From: Ciona savignyi
Taxonomy: Eukaryota > Chordata > Ascidiacea > Phlebobranchia > Cionidae
Reading direction: 5' to 3'
Length of the DNA: 64,000 nucleotides
Assembly (NCBI GenBank): GCA_000149265.1
Contig: CH000082.1
Location: 108,718 to 172,717, forward strand
A program made the position numbers and the translations under genes. The notes beneath the pieces are model-generated. The model worked only from the letters and a program-made list of their open reading frames with translations. It was not told the DNA's origin and searched no databases. Position 1 is the stretch's first letter; each line of letters opens with the position of its first letter. Positions 47,601 to 57,600 of this stretch are shown piece by piece.

Positions 47601-50600
47601 TAAAACGATCCTAATTTGTGTTGCAGACAGCTGTGTGGAAACAGACGCGGCCATCATGGCACCGATGATGCGAAGTTTGGCTCAAATGTCCATATCTCCT
47701 TCAGCAATGAACCCACCAACCAAGTCTGCCCCAACGATGGTTGCGCCCAAACCCGCAGCCCCGAAAGTCAAATCAGTGGTCACCCAGGTAACGACTTTAT
47801 ATTATTTTACAACCACTGGAAATTAATATAAATTTTAACTATTTCCAGCAAACCAGCAAGAAAACAGAAGCGGTTACACCAGGTAACTTTCTTTAAAAAT
47901 ACCTTTTTATTTTGTTTTACTTGAGCTTTTTTCGCTACTTTGTCTATTAATATTCAATAATTGATAGATAGATATTATTAGTAATATCATATTAATCATG
48001 TGGACAGGCAAACAACTTTTGGCCGGTTATTATTTCATATTCCTAATTCCCTCTGCTAGTGAAATTTGTCCTAATAAGTTAGATATTTTGGAGTATAGGA
48101 GGGTTCCTGACTTCCTGTTGATCCTCATGTGTAAGAAATTGCAAGGGCATTATCATGCAGTCTGGATTACTGTCTGCCTACTGTCGGACTGCCAGAGCTA
48201 TTTTGGTATGTTAAATGGGCTGGAGACATTTCTAGAAATTTTTTTAATGAAAAAATTAAACAGAAAGAATAAAAAAAGAACAAACTAAACTACCCCATTA
48301 AACCACTGGGTATACGCAACGCTTGCTAAGACTAAATCGACTAGCTGGCAACTTGTTATCTTTGCCCAACCAGCCAATGATCCAACACAATACCAGTAAA
48401 GCTTACAGTGTAAATCCAAAGAACAGCACAACTATCTAGAGAACCCTCATTCTAAATGTACCCACCATTTCACAGCCGCCCCCAAGACAGACCTGAGAGC
48501 ATTGACGAAGAAGTGGGCAGAAAGGAACTCGACCGCCCTCCATGATTATTCCATCACCGGCGACGTCAGAATGCTACTTGTCCTTCAGCGTCACCTGACC
48601 AGTATCCGCGACCACAGTGGCGACTCGTGAGTTTTGGGATTAAATTTGCTTGACATCGTTTTTTTCGTTTATTTTCATCATTTTTAACCATATTGGTTAA
48701 ATATAATTTCCCGACAAGACCACATCATTTATTACTTTAATGTGAAGCAAGAAGGACATTATTTTGTTGTTTGTTAGATAATGATTACTGATCAACATGA
48801 AAATAAGTAACAACCAATAGTTTTACCAATCATATAAAAATTGTGTATGCGACTTGTCATGTGAAATCAATCCTAAGAAAACGACATGATTACCGATCAT
48901 GTGAAAAGTAACCTATCATGTGAAAAGTAACCAATCATGTGAAAATTCCGTGATCATATGAAAAGTAACCAATCATGTGAAAAGTAACTGATCATGTGAA
49001 AAGTAACTAATCATATGAAGAGTAACCTATCATGTGAAAATTCCGTGATCATATGAAAAGTAACCTATCATGTGAAAAGTAACCTATAATTCCATGGTCA
49101 TATGAAAAGTAACTGATCATGTGAAAAGTAACCGATCATGTGATAGGGTTCTTCACGTGGCGGTGATCCATGATCAACTGGAAGTTCTTTCATCACTGTT
49201 GGACGTGGTGGCAACGTTGGATAACAAGCAAAGCATTGTGGACGCCATAAACAAGCAGAAGCAAACTGCGCTCCAAGTGGCCGTTCTTACCGACAACGTT
49301 GAAGCAGTCATCGTAAGTTGAAAATTATTTATTAGAAGATGAGTGGGGATTTTGTCTTCTAAGTTGTCGATGATAATGGATTTATATAAAAATTGATATT
49401 TTTATATTTCAATTTTTTTCCTGAATTAATAACATAGTTTAAAGTTTTCTTAATTATTCAGCTTTAAGGGCCTGTTTTGTTCAAATTTTGATAACCCATG
49501 CCGAAGATTTGATTATTTTCTTAACATTTAATGGATGTTTTGATGTAGGGGGTTGAGCCATATTTTAGGTTGATTTTATTGATTTTGAATTACCTTTTAA
49601 CCGCAGAATTAATCAACATGTTTCCTTTTAACCGCTAAATTAATTGCAATATGGTCTTTTAACCCCCAAATTATCGCCAATTTAATCCCTAAAATTAATC
49701 ACTCCAGGACCTGATCAAAATGGGAGCCAACCCTCTGATCTTGGACAGCTACGGCAACCATTCGATCCACGTAGCTTGTCGGCATGGAAACGCATCAATA
49801 CTCTATCACCTCCTCAACAGCAAGCAACTGGACATCATGCAGATGGACATGAAGAACCACGACGGTACGTTGTTGTTTGTCTCTGGTTGTAGAATATCTA
49901 CTCTTTTTTTAGCATAGTTGTAGCATATAAATAGTTTCTGTGCTGCAGCAACTACCAACTGGTCTAACCTTCTCATACAATTTCGGTATGTAAAAAGATA
50001 GATCTGCGCAGTAGGTATTCGATGGTTCTGTTTACCCCTAAGTTGGGAAATTGCAGAGAGCGTAATTATGTTATAACTCAGAAAGAAATTGACAGCTTAC
50101 CCTGGTAACCACAGGCCACAGCTAGGTTACTCTTGCGCTATTGCAGTATATTGTTTATGGGGCTATTACAGTATGTTGTATATGTTAAAAAATTATTCCA
50201 CTTTAGGCAAAAAAAGACTTAACCGACTAGCTAGCAGTCATCACAAAACTTTTGGGCTGACATCTGTTGAGCTAACCTGGATTTACTTCCAAATTAGTCA
50301 AATATTTTGTATAAAATTGTTTACAAAACTGAGACAAACCACCCTAGTGCATCAAGAGAAATAAACTACCCTTATACATTTTTCAAGCATGCGGAAACAG
50401 AAGTTCAAAATACCTATTTTCTAGGCCTTGGATGCTTTCACCTGGCTGCCAAAGCAAGTCAGGGAACCCGTCAGTGCTTGGGTCTGCTCAAGAGCAACAA
50501 CTTCAACGTCAACATGGCTGACACGAAAAGTGGGCGAACGGCGCTTCATCTTGCAGTGGAAATGGACAACCTGGTGGTGGCTGGATGTCTTATATCTGAG

Positions 50601-53499
50601 GTGAGCTGGTGATGGCTTCTTTGGACCTGTTTTTAGCAGTACAACCGATTTATCTGCAATTTCTGGTTGGTGTTTTTATGTATAGGTGGATGGTTTAATT
50701 TAAAGGAAATGTTATCTGGAAACAGTTTCATTAACAATTGTAGGAATGGGTCTTTGGTAGAAAACCAGGAACAGAAATTTAAAGTTTTTTAAACGTCACG
50801 CATAACCTGCCCTAAACTTTTTAACCCTTCCCCAAATAAATATTAACCTTCCTTAAACATTTTACACCCTTCACAATACCCTGCTTTTAAAACTTTTTTA
50901 TCCCTTTTTATTCCCCAAAATACTTTTCCCCCGAAAATGTCCTGCCTATTGTGACCTGGATATGATATGATGTCGCTTGTCATTTGAAGCTCAATTGAAA
51001 ATCTTCATTTTCACAGTGCGACGCTGACATGGAAGCTGCCACATATGAGGGTTACACTCCTCTCCACGTGGCCGCATCCCTCGGACTCTGTGAGATCGCC
51101 ACTCTGCTCCTCGCCTGTGGAGCTGATCCGGATGCGAGCACCTCTCCTCCGGGATCGGAGAACGGGATAACTCCCGCAGATCTCGCCGCATCTGATCAGG
51201 TCAGTTGCATCAGTCTGTGTCTTCCGATGGTAAGAATGTTGTTGGAAGTTGGTTTTCAACCTCACACGAGGTTGTACTCTTCAAACCGTAATAGAATCGG
51301 AAACTTAACAAGTTGTTTTCTATTGAGGGTGCATGTGTTCTATCCACCGATATCCATCCTTCTATATGTTCACAGTGTAAATCATAACATTCATAATGCC
51401 CACGGTCAAGTTGCCGAGTATTCTTCAGTGCATAGTAGTCAATACACATTTCTTTGAAAATGTTGTACCACATATCATCACCAGAATCCACATGGTTAGA
51501 CCAACAACCGTTTTCCCTGATTATGCAACTTATAAGCTAGCAGTAGTCCTCGAACTGGCAACGGTCAGCATGATATTTCATCGCGCTACCACTGGGCCAA
51601 GCAAACACACACTAAACCAAAAAGATCTTGCCACAGCAGCAAATGATAAGTAATTACCCCCTTCATTTCAGATGAGAGACCTTCTTAATGGTGTTTTTAT
51701 GAAACCACTCAAGCATGAAATCGACAAAAAATTTCCAGGAGACGAGGAAGGTTAGTATAAGATATCTATGTAATTCCAACCGTTTTTTTACCAAGGCCCC
51801 ATGTAGTTTAAAGCACATAAACTGCTTCGTACAATAGATATGGCGGTATAACTAACATGTAGTGTTGTAATGTATTGGACATAGTGTCATCTACAGTAAA
51901 TTAGTTTATGGTTAAAAATCGCTCTGCTAATTAGAATGATGACCATATAAATTTCATTGATTGGTGATTTAGTGTTGTACAAGGTATTATTAGCCACTTT
52001 TTACAAAATAAATTAAAATGACTTAAAGGACTTGCACTTGACTTTCCCTCTTTAACTTAAAGGGCCTTGACTCAACTGGACTATAAAATAAAAGGACTTG
52101 ACTCAAAATTGACTCTACTATGACTTTGACTTTACATCTATAACCAATATCAACACTGCCTTACTCAGATAAAACTACCGTTTAATTCTAAAATCACACA
52201 AAATATATTTTCAGATATTGCCCAACTTGACGAGACACTAAGACTGAAACTGTGTAAACTGCTAAATGCTGAAAGAACTGGTTCTGACTGGTTGGCACTG
52301 GCTGAACGACTTTCTCTTGGTTCCATTGTCACTTTTATCCGGCATTCAGAAAACCCGACTAACACACTCCTGGATAACTATATGGTAAGTTTCAAGTCAT
52401 TTCCACTGGACAATATTAAAAGGAGGAAAATAGGGAAAAAACTATTGAAACTAATTTTAACCCTGCCCTAAACACTAATCTCAACCCCACAACTAAACCT
52501 AACTCCAACCACATGTTTAAAACTAACTCTAATGCTCTAATCTTTATTTTAGTGTGCAGTTTCTCACCTTTCCTCTTTCCCTCCTTTTAGTCTTTTCCAT
52601 TTCCAAAGCGAGTATGTCTGCCTCTTGTTGCGTATTATAGTGTTAAAATGTAATGCCGACTTTCTTTATTTTTTATTTGACCCGCAAATTTACTGAACTT
52701 AAAAGCCTTGCCCAAGTGCACAACCCATTAGCAAAGTACTGATTTCGATCCCACAACCCTTGGACCAGCTTCCAGTACAATTAAACAACCAGGGTTTAAC
52801 AACAATACCCCAAAACCATCTAATTAATACAGCCATGATCTAAACAACACAACCGAACAGCATAATCTACCAAATTTAAAACAAGCTTATCATCTTCAGT
52901 ACCGACACGGCACAGTGGCAGGACTACGGTCTGCTCTAATGAACATTGGTCGACATGACGCTGTTCAACTGCTCAACAAAGCAGCCCTTGCTACCTGCGC
53001 CGATAATCTCGATTACAGCGTAAGTTTGGAATGTCGATCTTAACCATTCGGCCACACAACCTTATGTTTACCATCATTTTTTACCGGGCTTAGTTTTGAA
53101 CCCATGATGGACTCGTTGCTAAGACCGTTTTTTTGTATGTAATTCAGTATATGTATCGGTCGCGTTTAAACCATTAGGCCACACGACCTTATGTTTACCA
53201 TCATTTTTTTTACTAAGCTCAGTTTAAGACCGTTTTATGTATATCTAATTCAGTATATGTATCGGTCGCGTTTAAACCATTCGGCCACACAACCTTACCT
53301 TATGTTAACCATCATTTTTTTACCAAGCTCAGTTTAAGACCGTTTTTTTTGTATATCTAATTCAGTATATGTATCGGTCGCGTTTAAACCATTCGGCCAC
53401 ACAACCTAACACTTAAACCATCATTTAACATTGCAGTCTACCGACCGATGTGACAGCGCCATTGGAAGCATGCCAGTGAACGCGATAGACGTTGCTTGA
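32669..53499 (+). CDS. NFKB1: NF-kappaB p105/p100-type precursor (Rel domain, ankyrin repeats, death domain)
   Basis: Thirty exons join in phase to 3600 nt (1199 residues): 32669-32725, 34531-34671, 35600-35748, 37181-37317, 38306-38464, 39229-39333, 40170-40330, 42071-42143, 42459-42536, 42876-43063, 43478-43543, 44025-44084, 44535-44606, 45117-45302, 45698-45841, 46269-46356, 46590-46735, 46945-47031, 47342-47384, 47627-47787, 47849-47882, 48476-48626, 49147-49312, 49708-49864, 50425-50600, 51017-51199, 51672-51750, 52215-52384, 52900-53019 and 53437-53499. The start ATG follows an in-frame stop at 32663. The first 327 residues are a Rel homology region, then NLS, glycine-rich patch, long linker, ankyrin repeats and death domain. 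The precursor should be held in the cytoplasm by its ankyrin part and processed or degraded to free the DNA-binding half. Whether it is closer to NFKB1 or NFKB2 was not tested; a death domain is present in both. Confidence 0.95.
33472..34187. mobile_element. 716-bp nonautonomous DNA transposon (MITE-like)
   Basis: It begins CAGACCGCAAAATAA at 33472 and ends with the perfect inverted copy TTATTTTGCGGTCTG at 34187. CATAT flanks it on both sides, a likely 5-bp target duplication. Inside, GCCGGTCA-type motifs cluster near both ends (33520-33560 and 34090-34175), as subterminal transposase sites do. It has a CRE octamer at 33600-33607 and no long open frame. It lies in the first NF-kappaB coding intron. 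Superfamily not assigned. Confidence 0.8.
34531..38464 (+). other. NFKB1: NF-kappaB Rel homology region, DNA-binding half
   Basis: Exons 2-5 (residues 20-214). The DNA-contact loop [13 protein letters not shown] (residues 37-49) is canonical, with the redox cysteine at residue 42 and the [10 protein letters not shown] segment after it. Next come [60 protein letters not shown] and [19 protein letters not shown]. Every landmark of the p50 N-terminal domain is present, so DNA binding should be intact. Confidence 0.95.
37724..37880 (+). mobile_element. Worn SINE family 1 copy in NF-kappaB intron
   Basis: A tRNA-like head (GACCGATGAGCTCGTATGTT, GAAAGTTGTGGGTTTAAAT) and part of the body (CAGTTGTCTCCTTGGCAAGA, TAATGGGTTAAAC) are recognisable; the 3' part is lost. 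Confidence 0.65.
39775..40165. repeat. Pyrimidine-rich tandem repeat of about 40 bp before exon 7
   Basis: About nine degenerate units built on ACCTTTGTCCTCACCCACAA and CCAAGCCCCAAGTCCACA fill the end of an NF-kappaB intron right up to the acceptor of exon 40170-40330. They greatly extend its polypyrimidine tract. Units vary from about 39 to 42 bp. Confidence 0.85.
41285..41831. other. Assembly gap (N run)
   Basis: 547 unresolved bases in the NF-kappaB intron between exons 7 and 8. The flanking exons join in phase. Confidence 0.99.
42459..47882 (+). other. NFKB1: NF-kappaB NLS, glycine-rich patch and long linker (13 small exons)
   Basis: Exons 9-21. Residues 333-339 are the NLS (DRKRRKL) followed by MPDF, as in p105. 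Residues about 345-385 are rich in Gly, Ser and Asn ([26 protein letters not shown]), placed where the p105 glycine-rich region marks proteasomal processing. Two psi-K-x-E SUMO-type sites follow, IKTEP (K413) and LKSEP (K438). The remainder is Gln, Pro, Ser and Met rich with acidic/hydrophobic patches: [15 protein letters not shown], and [15 protein letters not shown] with [13 protein letters not shown]. From NLS to first ankyrin repeat this spans about 475 residues, much longer than the 100-150 I recall for human p105. Confidence 0.88.
44330..44465 (+). mobile_element. SINE family 1, 3' fragment
   Basis: Recognised by TATAGCTCCGGTAACCCGAC, AGTGGGCACAAGGTAA and the ACACATAAACC end. It sits just upstream of NF-kappaB exon 44535-44606. 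An open frame that crosses from the SINE into the exon is not coding, because the splice phase requires the acceptor at 44534. Confidence 0.65.
48476..51750 (+). other. NFKB1: NF-kappaB ankyrin repeat domain (IkappaB-like half)
   Basis: Exons 22-27. Six clear repeats can be read: [100 protein letters not shown]; and [21 protein letters not shown] partial seventh begins [12 protein letters not shown]. This matches the six or seven repeats of p105/p100, which mask the NLS and retain Rel dimers in the cytoplasm. Confidence 0.93.
48760..49146. repeat. 19-bp tandem repeat forming an intron 3' end
   Basis: Degenerate units of about 19 bp (AATCATGTGAAAAGTAACC) run through the end of the NF-kappaB intron and up to the acceptor TGATAG at 49146. 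The last unit itself supplies the AG. There is no pyrimidine tract between the repeat and the exon. Confidence 0.85.
52215..53019 (+). other. NFKB1: NF-kappaB death domain
   Basis: Exons 28-29 (from about residue 1083) encode [60 protein letters not shown] and [13 protein letters not shown]. The order follows the p105 death domain (LYKLLEIPD..NWATLAQKLG..PSKTLMDNY..GTVRELVEALRQMG, from memory). In vertebrates this domain docks IKK and TPL2 on p105. Confidence 0.93.
52430..52625 (+). repeat. Dispersed CCCTAA-rich repeat, NF-kappaB intron copy
   Basis: A segment with AACTAATTTTAACCCTGCCC, CCCCACAACTAAACCTAAC, AGTGTGCAGTTTCTCACC and CTCTTTCCCTCCTTTTAG recurs at 31905-32060, 13920-14045 and 54060-54185 in varying states. 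It is an old interspersed repeat of unknown class; none of the copies has terminal repeats that I can see. Confidence 0.55.
53045..53410 (-). repeat. Tandem SINE family 2 copies, last NF-kappaB intron
   Basis: GGCCACACAACC-type starts occur at 53051, 53178, 53284 and 53396, giving periods of 127, 106 and 112 bp. Each unit contains GTATATGTATCGGTCGCG and the AAACCATTCGGCCACACAAC block, the reverse of the tRNA-like A-box. Only the first unit keeps the B-box (GAACCCATGATGGA). The array fills most of the last intron. Confidence 0.85.
53437..53499 (+). other. NFKB1: NF-kappaB C-terminal exon with DSAIGS degron-like motif
   Basis: The last 20 residues, [12 protein letters not shown] then PVNAIDVA and the stop. 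CDSAIGS (S1186 and S1190) lies just after the death domain, where human p105 has CDSGVETS, the IKK-phosphorylated beta-TrCP site (from memory). It fits DSG-hydrophobic-x-S with Gly changed to Ala. Confidence 0.75.
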
Positions 53500-54686
53500 A
53501 TTCCGTGTCAACCAAAGCAGACCCGCGGTTCCTTATTTTACCGGCCTTTTTTACCCATGTACATTACAATTATGCTCCCGGCCCTGCTATATAATCACCA
53601 TCGTGTTGAAGTCAACTTTATAATGAAAAAACAACCTTGTACAAAACTGGATTTCTGTTTTTGTGTTTAATCGTTACTTTTATACTTTGTTTTAACCCAA
53701 GCGGCGCGAATTCGATGATTTTTACCCCAAATTAGCAAACTGACCGCTTGACTGACTGTCCACCTTAAAAATATTGGGTGCCTGATTTATTTTTATGTTC
53801 CTTTTATTTTGTCGTATGGCGGGCTTGGTATTACCGCTTCGCTCGAGTGAATAAAAGTGTAAATAAAACCTATTAGCAAATAGTGTGTTTTATTCCCGTG
53901 GTGGAACGGTAAACGCGACCGGCAAGAATAAATATAGACGGAACCAGCGAGGGATGTGGGTTCGAAACTTGTACCGACAAATAAAAGATCTTCATGTGTG
54001 TTGGATGGATGTCATTCGCAAATATATCATACAAGGAATAAGATTCGTTGTTTTACATTTATTTAACTACAGGTCAGTTAGGATTAGTTTTGGGTTTAAG
54101 ATGTGGTTAGAGGAAAGTTAAAAAGTATTTTCCAAATTTTTAGTGTGCAATTTCCCGCCTTTTCCTTCTTTTCTCCTTTTAGTATTATTCCCAATTTATA
54201 TTTTTGTTGCGAGGCCTCGTTTAACTAACGATATTGCCGGCACACAAAATAACGACATCATAAGACAGTATTGCGGAAAGGTGACATGATGGTTAAAGTC
54301 TCTGTTTTTTGACCCTCTACTTGATTTTGGCTAGAACAAGACGATTGTGTCAGGGCACTTAGTGGCCATCGCCTGAACCCAGTCGATTAGTTAGTTGAAG
54401 TTTTTTTTATTATTTTTATACCACACTCGGTTTTAAACTTATGATCAGTTTCCAACCCAGCAGCATGTGCTAGGTTGCGCGACGGTGTTCTCGTTAAGTT
54501 TTGTAATAGAGCAGTGCTTTGTAAAATAAAGGTGTTGATTGTGCATATTCTAGCTGTTTTGTTGTGAAAAGCTCGAATGATACTATACTAGAAGCGTTAT
54601 TATGTACAGGGGAATTATATTTTATTCGAAACACAGGTTATATAACGATGCCGAAAAGCTTACATGTAAACAACACAATCACAAAT
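53500..54686. other. NF-kappaB 3' UTR and space between convergent genes
   Basis: AATAAA signals at 53850-53855 and 53862-53867 probably end the NF-kappaB transcript. SINE family 2 (53880-53990), a worn SINE family 1 piece (54280-54400) and a fragment of the 460-bp terminal repeat seen at 18292 (about 54461-54568) follow. A minus-strand AATAAA at 54626-54621 fits the end of the ferritin-like gene. Confidence 0.65.
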
Positions 54687-57600
54687 TCACATGTTCTTAT
54701 CGAATATGAATTCTCCCAGCCCTCGGTCGGCCCTAGTCACCCGATGCACCACTTTGCCATAAGTATGCAACTCGCTGAGTAGTTTCGTGATCTCCGGGAT
54801 CAGATCAGCGCCGACCAGTTCAGCTACCTGTAAAGATTGAACGCACATGAAACACCGACTAACTCTGCCCGGACACTTTATAGTTATGTGAACCCCTTGT
54901 TTTAATGCAGTGGTGTCAAACTCCAATACGGCCCTCAAACGTTTAACAATAAGTGCAGTATTTTGTAAGGTTTTTATCTAAATGTAACAAAATGTTCAAA
55001 CCTTTTAAAACGTAAAAGCTATTAATCAAATAGACAATTTACAGAAGATGGGTTTATAAACAAAACATTTCATGTATAAAATGGCATTAGGCCGCAATTT
55101 CCAAAATGAAAATCTTTCTCGAAAACCCACGAGTTTAGCACCCTGACTTTTTGTTGATTAAAAACAACAGAATTGCGTCCGTCGTATTCAACCCGCTAGA
55201 ATAACTTCGTCGACTATATAGCAAGAGTTATAACGCCTCTGGGTTTTCCTATACCCACGCATAAACAACAGTCATGTTGCAGATTCGAAACTGGTTGCTA
55301 GCTTGTAATTTTTTCTAGTGCAAGCCACTTAGTAGAAACTTCCTCAACCGTTGAAATTGATAGCTTATCTAAAATCTCAACCATGTTTAAAATACTCAAT
55401 GCAATAGCGGCGGTAACTTGACGGTAGGCGCAAGGTGATCCATTATAATCACCCGTGTGTTAACCTTCCTGATTTACCCATTCGGTGTTAAACATGAATA
55501 TCCTATCCTGTTATAAGAAACCGCAAGAGTGATAGTGTGGTATGACATCACCTCTGCGTCCCCCAGGGCTTCAGCTGCGTGGTGGATTGAAGTTAATGTT
55601 TTCACCGTCTCAGTTTCCCATTTAAACGCGGTTGTGAATGCGTGCTGGACCCGGTTGGGTCTTGTCCAGTTCATCTAGGTTGGTCAATTAAAAATTTAGT
55701 ATACTGTTGTATTTGGAGCTGAAAATATTGAAAGGTACAATTTTTTGGCCCGAAAAGTGTTTTAAAACATTTAGAAAGATACACAATTGGGTAATGTTTA
55801 AATAATGCATTTAAGCAATTCCACAGCTCATTCCCTAAAAACGTGAAATTTTTGAGTCAAAACAATATTGTAAAATGCAAAGTTGGGCCCATTTTTTTCT
55901 AATTTAGGGGTAAATCACATAATTATTGATATTTATTCTGATTAGTAACAATTGTAGTAGTGCAACACAAAGATTGGCTGGTACTTGGTCTGCTCAAGAG
56001 AATGACATTCTGGTTATACAGCAAATGCCTTTATAAATCAACAATCGCTAGCGAACTTTCAGAGTTAACGATTTACCTGCATTGCATGTACGAACCCGTG
56101 TTTCATCAGGACGCACGCGTAATCCGGTGGATTCCACCCGTCCATCGCAGACGTTGTTACCTAAACATTGAATAACAGAATAAATGTAAGATCAATGCAA
56201 CAAATTGTAGAAATATTGAAAAAATAACAGCAATAAAGACAATGTCGACTAAAACTCCGAAAGTTCTACGTTTGACTTTTATCGAAGTTTCACGACATCA
56301 CGAAATAATCAAGTCAAGTTACAGCACATGAATTCGAATCATTTTATATTATTCAGTTAACTCGCATCAAATCAAACATTTAGCCAAGTTGACTCGAGTC
56401 AAATCAAGTCAGTTAGACGAGCCGACTTCGCCAGTCAAATCAAGTTATTTGAACAAGCCGACTTGAATCAAACCAAGTAATTTAGAGGAGTTAATTCGAG
56501 TCAAATCAAGTCAAATAGAGTACACTCGCATAGAGGTCCTTGCCAAAATCAAGATCAAATACATTTAAATAGCAATAACATCCAGAAATTACTTTTATAT
56601 CTTCTTGTTCGACATACCTGCTTTGCAAAAATGTACTTAGCAATACGGTCCATCATAGCGGCAGTTTTATCCATACATCCGCGGAAGTATTTCGCAACAT
56701 TGGGAAAGAATCGCTGCGACTGGTAAAATGGTGGTGTGCCTGGAAATTTGGGTATTGAGAACAATTATCTAACAAGTCAAATTAGTTCACTGCAGACTAT
56801 TGATTGAAACCCCTAGTTTCGTATTACACCATCACTTATCAGTCGTTAACACGAGTGTTGTCGAAATACTGCCCGATCGTCAAAATATCGCGTGCTCGCA
56901 GTCGGACAAAGTAGGAAAGGTACATATTGGTGGCTTTCCCCGGCCTAATTAACCCTTATAGTTCGAATTTGTGTCCGAAATGGTCGGTTGAGTCAGACTG
57001 GATAGAATAGGATATTCATGTTTATCCCCGGTCTTTTTTGGTAGAACGCATTAATCCACAAAGTAAGATGATCAATCAACCAACAGGTTATTCACCAATG
57101 TCAGATAGTTGAAATGCTTCTTAACCAGTTCTTGGGTCAATGACGACGCCATCATGTACAGTGGAAGTTCATTATTGTTCTGTAGAATGAAAGGAATGCG
57201 CATTATCATACATTTATTTCCCTTATATGTTTATTAGAGCACACTTTAACATTACTTAGTGATAGGATATTCATGTTTATGAACACTACAATAGCTTCGG
57301 TAACCCGAAGATGGATACAAAGTAATCTGACGATTGCCCGTGTGGTAAAACTCATTTGGTTTTCCTATTCACAAGGATAAACATAAATATCCTATATTAC
57401 ATCCTAAATTGCCTAAAATGTACGGATGCACTACATATAAATTGTCATTCTGAAGGAAAAACGCAACAAAATACGGCTAAAAAGTTTGTTCTGCTTACCG
57501 CAACTTTGATTCGTTCATTTATAAGAATATTATGGGTGACTGTGTCCTCCAAAGTTATGCTGTACACTGTCGGATAATTAAATTCCACGTTTGTCACCGA

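Noticed and set aside
56720-56764. Extension of ferritin-like exon 5 to include TPPFYQ, which aligns residue for residue with the neighbouring ferritin
   Set aside because: The only AG before it gives the wrong phase with exon 4, so the shorter exon from 56719 was kept. The alignment is striking enough that cDNA should decide.
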